Shown here piece by piece: positions 8,603 to 18,260 of a stretch of DNA of 64,000 nt. The translations under genes were made by a program, and so were the position numbers. Location of the stretch: NCBI RefSeq assembly GCF_021412585.1, contig NZ_JAKCMI010000044.1, positions 248,001 to 312,000 of the forward strand, in the 5' to 3' direction. The first letter of the stretch is position 1. Every line of letters begins with the position of its first letter. Source of the DNA: Halomonas alkalisoli (lineage in GTDB: Bacteria > Pseudomonadota > Gammaproteobacteria > Pseudomonadales > Halomonadaceae). The notes beneath the pieces were generated by a model, which was not told the origin of the DNA, searched no databases, and worked only from the letters and a program-made list of their open reading frames with translations.

Positions 8603-9655
8603 TTACGGCTCACAGACCGTGCGGTTGCGCCCGTGCTCCTTGGCCTGATAGAGCAGTTCGTCGGTTCTATGCACGCACTCATCCAGGTTGTCGGAGTCGA
8701 TAAGTGAGCAAATACCGATGCTGGCGGTGATGTGCAGTGGAGATGAGGTGTCGTCGAGCATTGGCGTGGTGGCCAGGAGCTTGTGAAGCCGTTCGGCGGC
8801 ATGCTGTGCTTCCGCTACGCTGGCTCTCGGCAGCATGATCACGAACTCCTCACCGCCCCAGCGACCAATGATATCGGCCTGCCGAAATACCTCCCGGCAC
8901 AGCTCGGTGAAGCGCACGATGACTTCATCCCCGGCCTGGTGGCCCAGGGTGTCGTTGACCGTCTTGAAGTGATCCAGGTCGATCAGCATCAGGGCGGCCG
9001 GGGGAGCCCCGCGCTGCATAAGCGCCAACTCCTGATTGAGGCGCTGTTCGAAGGCCCGACGGTTGAGCAGGCCGGTGAGCGGGTCGGTGGCGGCATGCTT
9101 GGCCAGTTCGTGACGTGTTGCCTTCAGCTCGCGTATCAGCTCGGCCTGTTCGCGGTGGGCGTGCATCAGTTCCATATGCGCCATCACCTGGTTGGCGAGG
9201 GCCTGGAGCGCGAAGCGCTGGCGTTCGGTCAGCTCACGGGGCCGATAGTCGAGCACGCACAGCGTCCCGAGGGGATAGCCATCACGGCTCTCCAGAAGCG
9301 CTCCGGCATAGAAGCGCAGGTGAGGCTCTCCGGCCACCAGTGGGTTATTGGCGAAACGTGGGTCCCGGGTCGTGTCGGGTACGATGAAGAGGCCCGGCTG
9401 CAGGATGGCATGCGCACAGATCGAGACATCCAGCGGGGTCTCGCGCACCCCGAGCCCCTTTTCCGACTTGAACCACTGCCGGTTGCGGTCGATGAAGTTG
9501 ATGACAGCGATGGGAGCCTCGCAGATCAGCGAAGCCACCTCGACGATATCACCAAACGCCGACTCCTCGGGCGTGTCGAGGATCTGGTAGTCTGCCAGCG
9601 CCTGTAAGCGCTGGTTTTCATATTCGGCTGAGCAGAAGTCGGTGTTGTCAGGCAT
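8603..9655 (-). CDS. GAF-domain diguanylate cyclase
   Basis: This 350-residue soluble protein has an N-terminal GAF domain (about 20-160, with SLICEAPIAVINFIDRNRQW and SICAHAI, as in bacterial phytochrome-like GAF sensors). A coiled linker follows, then a GGDEF domain (about 185-345). The active site reads GGEEF and is preceded by RQAD at the I-site spacing, so it should be an active, product-inhibited cyclase. It lies on the strand opposite the two upstream c-di-GMP proteins, making three such enzymes in 7 kb. No chromophore cysteine typical of phytochromes was identified in the GAF part, and the ligand is unknown. Confidence 0.9.
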   Translation of the reverse strand: MPDNTDFCSAEYENQRLQALADYQILDTPEESAFGDIVEVASLICEAPIAVINFIDRNRQWFKSEKGLGVRETPLDVSICAHAILQPGLFIVPDTTRDPRFANNPLVAGEPHLRFYAGALLESRDGYPLGTLCVLDYRPRELTERQRFALQALANQVMAHMELMHAHREQAELIRELKATRHELAKHAATDPLTGLLNRRAFEQRLNQELALMQRGAPPAALMLIDLDHFKTVNDTLGHQAGDEVIVRFTELCREVFRQADIIGRWGGEEFVIMLPRASVAEAQHAAERLHKLLATTPMLDDTSSPLHITASIGICSLIDSDNLDECVHRTDELLYQAKEHGRNRTVCEP

Positions 9656-10127
9656 GAGCGGGAAGTTGTTCCGGTAAAGCGATCAAGTTGTTGAAGACCT
9701 GCTGGGCCTGGAGTAGAGGAAACTTATCGTTCATCGGCCATCCATATTGGCAAAGTCCAGTCGCCCTGTCGTACTAGTAGAATGGGCGGTGGAAACAACC
9801 ATCATGGCCCTCTTCCCTCCCCGTCACAACTGGCGCCATCTCATGCGGGAGGGCCTGGGGCATGATGGGCTTGCAGTACGACCCGTTGCCGGCTGGCGCA
9901 GGTGCCCATGTTTCGGGAATCGCTTGCAGGGCGTGGGGGTATGTGGGGGCAAAGGGGGGTGATATTGGTCAGCCGGCACAGCGCCTGCTGGCTTGTGCCC
10001 TCGCCCCAGCCGCCAGGTTGACAGATAGGGCGGGATGATCACCCCAGGGCTTTTGAGGTTGGAACAATCGCTTATATCGACGCTCATAATTGCTAGGAAA
10101 GATTAATAGTGACGTGCATCCACTGGA
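9656..10127. other. Intergenic region between divergently placed neighbours
   Basis: About 470 bases without a supported gene. Short open frames on both strands have no recognisable motif and are GC-driven. It presumably holds the promoter of the leftward GAF-GGDEF gene and the terminator of the leftward L,D-transpeptidase-like gene, but I could not find a clear hairpin with a T run. Confidence 0.5.
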
Positions 10128-10787
10128 TCATTTCAAATCGTAATAAGATTCAAATACGGCATGTTTCGATCGGGTTTCAGGCAGTACATAGACGATGCCA
10201 TTCGAGTGCTTGAATGCGGGGCTTACCACGGTTGTATAGAAAGTTTTTGGTACATTGATGCAGCCATAAGTAATGCGTTTATCGTGTGCATAGGGTGTCG
10301 CCAGTCGCTCCGCGCGCCGCTCCCTGGGGGTGCCGGCCACGACAGGGTGTAGGGAGATGGCGGTTTCATAATCCACCCAGAGTATCTCGCCGCCCTTGAG
10401 GTTGCGTCCCAACGATGCCACAAAACGGCCTGCCGGTGTCGTGCGCTCATCCGGACGAATGTTCGCCAGGGCTCGCTCGCCAATGCCCGGCACCGAATCA
10501 TCACCTACCGCCATACCCAGCAAGGCGGATGCCTCCCCACTGAGTTGGCCTGTCGCATCAAACATAAAAACCCGGGCCTCACGCTTGTCGACGATCATGA
10601 ACGGCATGCCGAGATTATCTTCCGAGTGAGTGACCCAACTGACAATGGCCCTCACTTCCTCGGATGCGTGCTCGTGAATGAATCGGTGCCCTGAGTCTAA
10701 CTGGTCATAGGCATTCGCTAGAGCCACTAGAGGCGTGGCAAAGGCAAGTATCAACCACCACAAACAGAGTGTTTTCATGCGTCTCAT
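10128..10787 (-). CDS. Secreted L,D-transpeptidase-like (YkuD-type) protein
   Basis: This exported protein of about 219 residues has a hydrophobic signal (MKTLCLWWLILAFATPLVALA) and a C-terminal region resembling the L,D-transpeptidase fold. It shows TTPAGRF, a conserved His in SLHPVV and a candidate catalytic Cys in ITYGCINVP, where classical enzymes read S-H-G-C-x-R. Loss of the Arg and the HG pair makes it a divergent member, so peptidoglycan crosslinking activity is uncertain. The start is placed at the second ATG, 7 bases after AGGAGG, since the first ATG is only one base from it. It is downstream of the TpsB-TpsA genes on the same strand with about 100 bases between, so it may be co-expressed and help the exoprotein at the cell wall. 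Confidence 0.65.
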   Translation of the reverse strand: MRRMKTLCLWWLILAFATPLVALANAYDQLDSGHRFIHEHASEEVRAIVSWVTHSEDNLGMPFMIVDKREARVFMFDATGQLSGEASALLGMAVGDDSVPGIGERALANIRPDERTTPAGRFVASLGRNLKGGEILWVDYETAISLHPVVAGTPRERRAERLATPYAHDKRITYGCINVPKTFYTTVVSPAFKHSNGIVYVLPETRSKHAVFESYYDLK

Positions 10788-10889
10788 GGACATGCCTCCT
10801 GCGGCGATTGTCCAACGTTGACCTCACGCAGAACTGCTACCCGCGCTCTGGCATCGCTGGTAGCAGCTAGCTCTCCTCATGCGTCAGGT

Positions 10890-13787
10890 TTAGAAGCGGT
10901 CCTGCCTGGGTGCATACACTGGCGGTACATAAGTATCCCTGGGCGGCGTCACGAAACCGCTTTCCGGCAGCGGCTCTACCCGCTCAAGCTGCGATGTCGG
11001 CATATTGACGGCGGCGGTAGCGAAGGTCAGTTCCAGCCCTTCGCTGTGATACACGAGGGCGTCGAGAAACGTCCTATCCTTCTCTTCCACTGAAGAGGTG
11101 TCTGGCCTTCTGGCCTCTCCTGCCAACTCTTTCGCCAGGAGATATACCGATTCCGGCGGGAGGGTTGCCAGTTCGGGAGCGAGGAGATCCGATGGATCTG
11201 TGGGTTTCGGGTCGGTTGAGCGGGGATCCGTCGGAGTAGGGTCGCTGGGGTCGGCAGAAGTGGCACTAACAAACAGCGCGCCGTCGACATAGGTAATGGC
11301 GTAATTGCTGGTACTGAAAGTGCCTCCAGTGGCATCAGTGGGCGTGATCGCATAAGGGCTGCCATCCACACTGGCGGTGGCCACCGCGCCGTCGCTGGTC
11401 AGGCTGACGCTATCCACCGTTTCCGCATTCACCAGCCCCTCCGAGGTGAAGGCCTGAGGCGACAGGGGGAAGGTTTCGCCGAAGACCTTGGAGCCGTCAT
11501 TGGCCGTGATGGTCAGCGGTGCTGGCGTGATATCCGCCCGGGTAAAGTAGGTTCCTTCAGCAGTGCCGAAGGGGGCAAAAAGATCATAGAACCCAGAGTC
11601 ATCGGTAAAGGAGTTGGCTTGATAAGTAATCGGCTTCTCGTCGCCCACATCCTTGGTATCGAACAGGGCATTGCTTGTCGTGCCTAGCTCAGCGCCTGAC
11701 TGTACACCGTTTATATCTGGCTCGAGGCCGCTGACGGTCGCGTTGCGCAAGCCGTCATACACCTTGTCGTCGCCCAGCCCGAATACCCAGGCCTTGGCAT
11801 CCAACACTGCGCTAGCCCCGGTTAACGTAAGATCGTAGGCGTCGATTTCGGCTTGGGTGGTGGTATAACTAACAGGATTGAAACGTACGCCCAAGGTGCC
11901 TTCAGTGACAGTGATGCAGGGGGGGGCAGCGCAGTTAAAGTCCACTGTGCCACCATTGATATCACCCGGTCCCGTACCGTCATTGTCGGCAATCAGTATG
12001 GCATCGCCGCGCGTGACAGTAGTGGCCGCCGACATGTTGACATTCTGACCAGCTATCGCAGTAAAATCACCGTCTGTGAATGTGAGGGCGGCATCGACGT
12101 TTACATCGCGTTCAGCGTTGGCGATCAGGCTGCCCCATGTGCCGGTAATCGCCTCGTTGATGTTGATGTCACGATCGGCATTAAGCGTCAACGTCGTCGG
12201 CGACGTTGATAAGGCGGTCCACTCGATGGCGGCATTCACATTGATATCGCCTGAACCGGTGCCGCTGGCCCCGCTATTTTCCGTAGTCACGGTGATGTTA
12301 CTGGTGACCAGGTTGCCATTTAGCTGATCGACATTGATATTGGCCTCGTTGACCCCGGAATCCGGTGCGAAGACGTTGTCGGTTTCGGTGGCGCCTGAGG
12401 TGGCCGCATCGGAGATGGTGATTTCCGCCGGGTCGAGCAACCACATGCCAAAGGCCCCGTTGGGCGCGCGGGTATCGATCCTGATACCCGAGACGTCCAA
12501 CCAGCCACCGGAGGTTTCGATCAGGCCGCCGTTGCCAGACTCGGCACCGCCGCGGGCGGTAATGCTTCCGTAGGCACGGGTTGAGTCATCGGCCCATACC
12601 ACCACCGTGCCGCCGTCGCCGGAGGTAATCGCGTCGGCGTTGATCGTGCTGCCCGCGCTCATGTAGGCCGCCTTGGCGTTCTGCACCGAGGGGTCCTTGC
12701 CCTGGTAGCCACCGCCGATCAATACGCTGCCGCCGCCGGCATCGCCGGACGCATCAATTACCGCATCATAGAGGCCGACGTGGCGGGCGCTCGCAATGAC
12801 GCTACCCCCGGTTTCGCCGGCATCGGTGCCGGACACATCCAGGCTGCCGCCAATATTCACGGTGCCGCTCTGCATGTCACCCATCAGCATGATGGTGCCA
12901 TTGCGGTTATCGATGCTCTGGGCGCGGATCACCCCGGTGTTGTTGACTGCGGACTGGAACAGCTCGCCTGCCGATTGAGCTGTCATCAGGACCTTGCCGC
13001 CATCGGCTTGAATCATCCCACCGTTCTGCGCCAGCGCATCCAGCGCGCCCTGGCTGACGGCCACATTCAGCAAGCCATCGCCAGCTACGTCGAGGGTAAT
13101 GGCGTCGCCCGCGGCCAGTGCCACAGTGCCGAGATTGGCCTGAAGCGTGCCCTGGTTGCTGACGTTGGCACCAAGCAGGGCGATATAGCCGCCGTCGGCA
13201 TTGATCGTGCCCTGGTTGACGATGCTGCCGTCGCCCGTCCCGGCGAAGCTGTAGTGGCCGGCCATAAAGTCGCTGTCGCTGAGGCTCAGGGTGGAGGCCA
13301 CCAGGCCGCCGACGTTGACCGAGGCGCTCTGCCCGAACAGCACGCCGTTCGGATTGATCAGGAATACATTACCGTTGGCGTTGAGGCTGCCCAGAATGCT
13401 CGAGGGATCGGAACCCAACACCCGGTTGAGCACCGTTGCACTGCTGTTGGGTTGGGCAAAGTTTACCGTCTCTCCCGAGGCAATATCGAACGCCTGCCAG
13501 TTGATGGCGGCATTCTGACTGCCTTGGGTGATAGTCATCTCAGTGGCACCGCCACTGATACTGGCACTACCGGCTGACACCTCGCCTCCTACCGGCAAGG
13601 CCCAGGCATTGCTGCCGGTAGCCAGGAGCATGGCGGCAGCAAGAGTCCTCAGTGGGAATCGGACTCCGCTTGTTGCAATGCTGCTGCTACCGCTGGCGGT
13701 TTTCCGCCCGCCACTGTTGGCAAGCTCGGATACCGCAATAAAGCTGTCGATACTATGGTTCCAGATGGATTTATAGAACTTGTTCAT
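10890..13787 (-). CDS. Two-partner secretion exoprotein (TpsA, filamentous haemagglutinin type)
   Basis: This is a 965-residue secreted or surface beta-helix protein. It starts with an extended signal peptide region (MNKFYKSIWN...AVSELA) and a hydrophobic core ending NAWA near residue 63. The TPS secretion domain follows (about 64-190, with NFAQPNSSATVLNRV and the diagnostic FLINPNGVLFG). Repetitive beta-helix segments and MBG/YDG-type repeats (AKVYDG-like and ITANDGSKVFGE, about 650-850) come next. A Pro/Thr/Asp spacer (PSDPTPTDP...) and a conserved-looking tail complete it. The ATG was chosen because it begins the ESPR; a longer frame upstream is spurious. Its transporter is the adjacent TpsB, 66 bases upstream. 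The function could be adhesion or aggregation; no toxin domain is visible. Confidence 0.88.
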   Translation of the reverse strand: MNKFYKSIWNHSIDSFIAVSELANSGGRKTASGSSSIATSGVRFPLRTLAAAMLLATGSNAWALPVGGEVSAGSASISGGATEMTITQGSQNAAINWQAFDIASGETVNFAQPNSSATVLNRVLGSDPSSILGSLNANGNVFLINPNGVLFGQSASVNVGGLVASTLSLSDSDFMAGHYSFAGTGDGSIVNQGTINADGGYIALLGANVSNQGTLQANLGTVALAAGDAITLDVAGDGLLNVAVSQGALDALAQNGGMIQADGGKVLMTAQSAGELFQSAVNNTGVIRAQSIDNRNGTIMLMGDMQSGTVNIGGSLDVSGTDAGETGGSVIASARHVGLYDAVIDASGDAGGGSVLIGGGYQGKDPSVQNAKAAYMSAGSTINADAITSGDGGTVVVWADDSTRAYGSITARGGAESGNGGLIETSGGWLDVSGIRIDTRAPNGAFGMWLLDPAEITISDAATSGATETDNVFAPDSGVNEANINVDQLNGNLVTSNITVTTENSGASGTGSGDINVNAAIEWTALSTSPTTLTLNADRDININEAITGTWGSLIANAERDVNVDAALTFTDGDFTAIAGQNVNMSAATTVTRGDAILIADNDGTGPGDINGGTVDFNCAAPPCITVTEGTLGVRFNPVSYTTTQAEIDAYDLTLTGASAVLDAKAWVFGLGDDKVYDGLRNATVSGLEPDINGVQSGAELGTTSNALFDTKDVGDEKPITYQANSFTDDSGFYDLFAPFGTAEGTYFTRADITPAPLTITANDGSKVFGETFPLSPQAFTSEGLVNAETVDSVSLTSDGAVATASVDGSPYAITPTDATGGTFSTSNYAITYVDGALFVSATSADPSDPTPTDPRSTDPKPTDPSDLLAPELATLPPESVYLLAKELAGEARRPDTSSVEEKDRTFLDALVYHSEGLELTFATAAVNMPTSQLERVEPLPESGFVTPPRDTYVPPVYAPRQDRF

Positions 13788-13853
13788 GATGTTCTTCCAA
13801 GTAAGTTTGACGTCTTGTTGAATAATCGAGTAGCAATGTATCAAAAATTGTAA

Positions 13854-15542
13854 TCAAAAATACTTGACCAGCTGTACCCAGAATTGACCGTCCGAATCCG
13901 GTGCTGAAGTCGCTTCTTCACTGCCGAGTTTATGGGCGTAATATGATTTTATTGAGAAGTTGTTGTAATCGACCCAGTTGATACCCACACCGGCTCCGCT
14001 CAGGGTGCGACTATTGTCAGCGTCATCCCAGGGGTCCTTGTGCACAGTGACAGTCCCTGCATCGACAAATCCGAGGAGATGCACTTGGCCGGGTAACTGT
14101 TCGGAAAGGCCCGCCAGAAGGAGTCGGGCTTCAAGGGTTGCCAGATACCCCTCATCGGCAAAGGCTTCGCCCTGGGGGTAGGCGCGCACAGCATTCATGC
14201 CGCCTAGTGACATCTTCTCCGAGCTATCGAGATTGCCGGAGGCGAACTGGGCGCTCACAGATCCATACAGAGAGAGGATGTCGGTGAGTTGCTGCGCACG
14301 CATGACACTTAAGCTCACCTTGTCGAAATGGCCGTGGGTTCTCGCTGTAACGGCATCCGCATCGCGAATGGCGGGCGTTTTGATATCGATTTCGCCGGTA
14401 TGCAGAGTGACAAAAGCGGCAGTCAGGCCGCCCGCACCCAATTCATCGCGGTGGTCACCGTAGAGGCTCGCCATTACCACATCGGCATTTTTTTCGCTGA
14501 CTATGGGAATGAAATCGAATCGGTCCTCGAAGGTCTTGTGGTCGTAGCCGATCTGCGCGTAGAGATTGGTCTGGCGTGAGCGGATCAACGGATAACGGCC
14601 AAACAGGCTGGTAACCCTTGCTTCGCCTGTGACACCCAGGGGACTGAATTCTTGCCCCAATTTATACTCCAGGTGGCTGTAGGCAGCGCCTGCGGTGGCC
14701 CTGCCCAGCTGCATCTGGTAGGCGGCGCGAGCATAATCGAGGCCGTCGAAACTGCTCAGCAAGCGAAGGCTGGCCACATCTCCCCGTCCTGCCAGGTTGT
14801 TGACATGAATCGTTCCGCCCAGACGATACTCGCCGGTGTAGTAGTTTCCCGCGTTATCGGCATCGATGCTGCCTGTCACTCGCTGTCCGGGGGTAACATC
14901 GACGATCAGGTCGGCCGCACCCACCGACTCACCCGGCACCAGGGTCGACTGGACGTTGACACCGGGGATGTCCGACATCAGCAGAAGCCGGCTCTCGAGA
15001 GGGGCGCGGTTAATCACCTCACCAGTATCGACGCCACTTAGAAGACCATGGGCTAGTCCATCCGAGAGATTGCTCTGGTTGCGCAGGGTGACATCACCGT
15101 AACGGCCTTCCACCACGGCGATCGTCACCGCACCATCCTCGATGGCCTGTGCAGGCAGGTAGGCTTGCGCGACAAAATAGCCGTTCTGGTGATAAAAATC
15201 GGTGATCCGAGAGGCTATTGCCTGTAATTCACCCAGGCTGAGCTGAGCCCCTGGCCTGAAGCCGGTGACGGAGAGCAGCTCCTCGGCGGAATAAAGGCTG
15301 TGCCCGCTCAGGCGCAGTGAATTGACCTCGATCTTCGCCGCGCTGTCGGCATCCATCACCGGTACCTGTGGCGGTTGCACGTCAATTTCCGGTGCCGTTC
15401 TTTCCACGGCCGGCGAAGGCGGAATCTGTTGAAGCTGGCCGCCGGCACTGGGTAGGGCGGCGCTGGGAACTTGTGCGTTGGCAATGCCTGAGCTTAATAC
15501 TAATAGTGCAAAGGGAATGATGTTTTTCTTCACCATGTTCAC
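13854..15542 (-). CDS. Two-partner secretion outer-membrane transporter (TpsB, FhaC/ShlB family)
   Basis: This 562-residue outer-membrane pore of the Omp85 superfamily exports the downstream TpsA exoprotein. It has a signal peptide (MNMVKKNIIPFALLVLSSGIANA) and a Pro/Gln-rich linker. Two POTRA domains follow (about 65-230, including SLRLSGHSLYSAEELL and FYHQNGYFVAQAYLPAQ), and a 16-strand barrel ends in VQLVKYF. The conserved barrel loop motif appears as VRAYPQGE, equivalent to the VRGY of FhaC. It is first in a leftward set TpsB, TpsA, L,D-transpeptidase-like. The upstream 300 bases are strongly AT-rich compared with the rest of the window. Confidence 0.9.
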   Translation of the reverse strand: MNMVKKNIIPFALLVLSSGIANAQVPSAALPSAGGQLQQIPPSPAVERTAPEIDVQPPQVPVMDADSAAKIEVNSLRLSGHSLYSAEELLSVTGFRPGAQLSLGELQAIASRITDFYHQNGYFVAQAYLPAQAIEDGAVTIAVVEGRYGDVTLRNQSNLSDGLAHGLLSGVDTGEVINRAPLESRLLLMSDIPGVNVQSTLVPGESVGAADLIVDVTPGQRVTGSIDADNAGNYYTGEYRLGGTIHVNNLAGRGDVASLRLLSSFDGLDYARAAYQMQLGRATAGAAYSHLEYKLGQEFSPLGVTGEARVTSLFGRYPLIRSRQTNLYAQIGYDHKTFEDRFDFIPIVSEKNADVVMASLYGDHRDELGAGGLTAAFVTLHTGEIDIKTPAIRDADAVTARTHGHFDKVSLSVMRAQQLTDILSLYGSVSAQFASGNLDSSEKMSLGGMNAVRAYPQGEAFADEGYLATLEARLLLAGLSEQLPGQVHLLGFVDAGTVTVHKDPWDDADNSRTLSGAGVGINWVDYNNFSIKSYYAHKLGSEEATSAPDSDGQFWVQLVKYF

Positions 15543-16168
15543 CGTGGTGTTTTTCGTACATTAGGTTATAGCCTGTAGAGGGCAGGCTCTTATTTTATTG
15601 TAAGATTTTATGATTGCTTCAGGTTTGCGCACTAATTTTCGGGCATCTAAGTGCCGGTAAATAATTTATATTTTCTTGAAATATTTATCTTGTTGCCAAA
15701 ACTGTAAGTAAGGAAAAGAGTGAAAGGTGTAATCTTAAGAAAAATTAAAAAGTTGGTACTGGTTAAAAAACGATCGCACCTCAGGAATCGAACTGTACTC
15801 CTCTTTATCTAGGAAATCCTATTTATCATGACAAAAATGTAATTATTTTTAACGATGTTTTTGATGCCATGCACCTGGCCTTCTTCATGCCTCCACCACC
15901 TAATTCATCGGAGGGCCTGAGGGAAGAAGAGGGCGAGTGCTTTTCTCTTGTAAAATCATGTCGCTTTGACAAGAGCGCGACTCAAGAGGAGCGCTCGCCA
16001 ATGGGTGAAATCCTGCCGCAGGCGGAGCTTGGTCGCTCGACAGCGGGGGGCGGCAGGGCTGCCAGCATTCAATGCATCGTAATCAGCCTGTAGCTTGCCA
16101 ACGGTGGGATCGGATGTGGGGCTAAAGGCTAACTGGCAGTGAGTTCGCTTCGCGGTCGGGGTGTAAGT
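15543..16168. other. AT-rich promoter region and left flank of the integrated element
   Basis: No supported gene. 15543-15870 is markedly AT-rich (runs such as AATTAAAAAG and ATAATTTATA) and probably contains the tpsB promoter, possibly an H-NS-type silenced region. An imperfect inverted repeat with arms near 15932-15950 and 15983-15999 (GGCGAG and CTCTTG outer blocks) could form a long hairpin. A stretch near 15777-15800 (TCAGGAATCGAAC) resembles a tRNA T-arm and might be an older att remnant, but this is weak. Confidence 0.5.
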
Positions 16169-16225
16169 CATTGAAATGACTGGCGCCCCCACCAGGATTC
16201 GAACCTGGGACCTTCCCCTTAGGAG
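16169..16225. repeat. Left attachment repeat (attL), copy of tRNA-Arg 3' part
   Basis: This 57-base segment is repeated at 27582-27638 with a single mismatch (16180 against 27593). The portion 16181-16225 duplicates the 3' 45 bases of tRNA-Arg(CCT), including the T arm, variable loop and part of the anticodon loop. The repeat ends within the anticodon region (after AGGAG), a typical crossover position for tyrosine recombinases in tRNA genes. Confidence 0.92.
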
Positions 16226-16356
16226 CGTCAAGGCGAGTGGTTTTTTACATTCTTTAGCCTGTTCATTCCTTACCTGAAATATGAAGTAAAACAATTCGCT
16301 ATGTGATTACTGTGTCCCTTTGTGTCCGATGCTTTCCTACGGTATACTGTACAAAT

Positions 16357-16378
16357 CTAGGGGACAGTCTAGGGGACA
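16357..16378 (+). repeat. Paired CTAGGGGACA repeats, candidate integrase arm sites
   Basis: Two copies of CTAGGGGACA start 12 bases apart immediately before the integrase ATG. A matching pair with the same 12-base step occurs at the far end of the element (27515-27535). Placement beside both att repeats is what arm-type binding sites of a tyrosine integrase would show. The TGTGTCCC-TTTGTGTCC sequence at 16312-16327 may be a further inverted copy. Confidence 0.55.
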
Positions 16379-16381
16379 ATA

Positions 16382-17719
16382 ATGGCAGAGCGGAAGCCCA
16401 TCACTACACCCGCCGAGGTCGCATCTTTCTCTCTGCCGGAGGGCCGCAACAAAGCACGGCGCCCGGTCAAGTCGAAGCATGGGGCTGGTCTGGCGCTTGA
16501 GGTTCGTGCCGGTCGTGATTCGAAGCTGTGGATATACAGGTTCAACATTGCTGGTCGCCAGTTCGAGACCATGCTCGGCACCTTCCCACCCATGACCTTG
16601 AAGCAGGCGCGAGAGAAGCATGGTCAGTCCGTCGCGCTGGTGAGGGACGGCATCGACCCGCGCAAGCATCGCGCCGCTGAGGTCGCTAGGAATCAGGCCG
16701 CATGGACGATGCAAGAAGCCTTCGGCCACTGGCTAGAGTTCTACGCCGCGTCGCCGGTCAAGGGAGGCAACCCACCCACACCACGCACCGTGGCAAAGCA
16801 GCGTGGTCGCTGGAATCTGCACTTGAAGAAGCCGTTGGGCGGTGCCTACGTCCGCGACCTTACCCGCCGCCGGCTTATCGAAGTGCTGGAGGGCATCGCA
16901 TCATCTGCAAGGGAAGAGGCCCGGCAGTGCCTCACTTTACTTCGGCAGCTGCTGGACTACTGCGAGGATCGTGAGCAGATCGACGATAATCCGGCAGCTG
17001 GTTTGAAGCCTGCCAAGGTGAAGGCGCGGCCCGGTAAGCCGAGAGAGCGGCACCTCGAATTGCCAGAGCTGCGCGACCTGTGGATGGCTATTGATGATAA
17101 CCGTACGGCAGAGGGATTGGCCGCTACAGCGATGCTGTCCCTGTCCGTGGCAAACGCTATCAAGCTACTGATACTCACCGGCACCCGCCGAGGCGAGGTT
17201 GCTGGTATGCGCTGGTCTGAGGTGAAGCGCGATACATGGATGATCCCTGGCGAGCGAACCAAGAACGCCAAGCCGCACAAAGTTTATCTTGCGCCGCTGG
17301 CACTGGAGTTACTGCGCGAGCAGCGCCAGCTATCCAGCGGCGACTATGTGTTTGAATCGACCCGCGATGCCGGCAAGCCTATCCACTACGACACAATCAC
17401 AACCGCCGTCGCTCGGCTTCAAGGTCGCGCCCGCAAGGATCACGACGAGACCGCGCCGCTATATCACCACGAGCACTTCACAACGCACGACCTGCGCCGC
17501 ACCTGTGCAACGCTTTGGACGAAAACATTTATGGCTGACCCGCTGCTAGTGGATGCGATGCTTTCACACTCGCCGCCTAGACTGCTGGGAACATACAACA
17601 GGGACCGGCGCTGGGATATGCAAGTTGATATCTGGAAACGCTGGGGCGCGACCGTTAACGACATGGTCGCCAATGATCCGGGCGCTAATGTCGTTTCTCT
17701 GCGTGGAGGTGTGGCGTAA
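16382..17719 (+). CDS. int: Tyrosine recombinase (integrase) of the element
   Basis: This 445-residue site-specific recombinase should integrate and excise the element at tRNA-Arg. It has an N-terminal arm-binding region of the DUF4102/P4-integrase kind (KLWIYRFNIAGRQFETMLGTFPPMTLKQAR), a core-binding SAM-like domain (about 105-200) and a catalytic domain (about 225-420). Catalytic residues are visible: R269 (TGTRRGEV), H369 and R372 (HDLRRT), H396 (LSHSPP) and nucleophile Y405 (TYNRD). The length is usual for P4-type integrases. It reads inward from the left att repeat, 156 bases away, and its stop overlaps the next start (TAATG), so the next gene is translationally coupled. Confidence 0.95.
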   Translation: MAERKPITTPAEVASFSLPEGRNKARRPVKSKHGAGLALEVRAGRDSKLWIYRFNIAGRQFETMLGTFPPMTLKQAREKHGQSVALVRDGIDPRKHRAAEVARNQAAWTMQEAFGHWLEFYAASPVKGGNPPTPRTVAKQRGRWNLHLKKPLGGAYVRDLTRRRLIEVLEGIASSAREEARQCLTLLRQLLDYCEDREQIDDNPAAGLKPAKVKARPGKPRERHLELPELRDLWMAIDDNRTAEGLAATAMLSLSVANAIKLLILTGTRRGEVAGMRWSEVKRDTWMIPGERTKNAKPHKVYLAPLALELLREQRQLSSGDYVFESTRDAGKPIHYDTITTAVARLQGRARKDHDETAPLYHHEHFTTHDLRRTCATLWTKTFMADPLLVDAMLSHSPPRLLGTYNRDRRWDMQVDIWKRWGATVNDMVANDPGANVVSLRGGVA

Positions 17720-18237
17720 TGAAGCATGAAGCGCTCAAGTACTTAGAGGAGCATGAGCTGGCGAAAGCCGCTATGAAGGCAACAGGCCGTTCTTTCAGTG
17801 AGCTAGTGTCTGGAATCAAGGTCGAACCGAATGAGGCGTTATCCCCTGAAAGCTGGATGATGTCCTGGCCCGGCGACCTGATACCGCCAGAGAAGCTGAC
17901 AGACGTTCACCCGCTGGCCGTGCTGTTTTGGTTCTACACGGATGAATCATGGGATCACCCGGCCCAGCGGGAGCTAGCAGCCAACTACCTGACAAAGCAG
18001 GAATTGGCACTTACTTACTCTGATGGTGTTGCTGTGAAGCGTGGGCGGGCCGAAGGGGGGAGGAACACCGGAAAGAGACGCAAAGAAGATGCGGACAGGC
18101 TTCGTGCTGATATTGTTAAAAAATGGCATGCGCTTTCGACTATGCCCGAGCAAAATAGGTCAAGTGCTATCGCTGCTCGTCTTGGCATCACTCCTAAGCA
18201 TGTCAGGGACGTGCTCAGAAAAGCGAACCTGAGGTAA
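17719..18237 (+). CDS. Uncharacterised protein with C-terminal HTH-like segment
   Basis: A 172-residue protein whose ATG overlaps the integrase stop. I do not recognise the family. The middle is rich in Trp and Pro (SWMMSWPGDLIPP, VLFWFYTDESWDHP). A basic segment follows (VKRGRAEGGRNTGKRRKEDADRLRADIVKKW). The end (SSAIAARLGITPKHVRDVLRKANLR) looks like a helix-turn-helix. It could be a DNA-binding accessory factor for recombination or replication; this is inference from position and the basic tail only. Confidence 0.65.
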   Translation: MKHEALKYLEEHELAKAAMKATGRSFSELVSGIKVEPNEALSPESWMMSWPGDLIPPEKLTDVHPLAVLFWFYTDESWDHPAQRELAANYLTKQELALTYSDGVAVKRGRAEGGRNTGKRRKEDADRLRADIVKKWHALSTMPEQNRSSAIAARLGITPKHVRDVLRKANLR

Positions 18238-18260
18238 GCGTCGATATTATCACAACCGCG

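Noticed and set aside
9747-10087. Two overlapping short open frames in the gap before the L,D-transpeptidase-like gene
   Set aside because: No ribosome site, no recognised motif and codon use unlike the neighbours.
15777-15800. Possible second att remnant or tRNA piece
   Set aside because: Only TCAGGAATCGAAC resembles a T arm; the flanks do not fold and no matching repeat was found.
15956-16294. Leftward open frame of 112 codons containing [11 protein letters not shown]
   Set aside because: This peptide is what one frame of the tRNA-Arg fragment (att repeat) encodes; it has no independent support as a protein.
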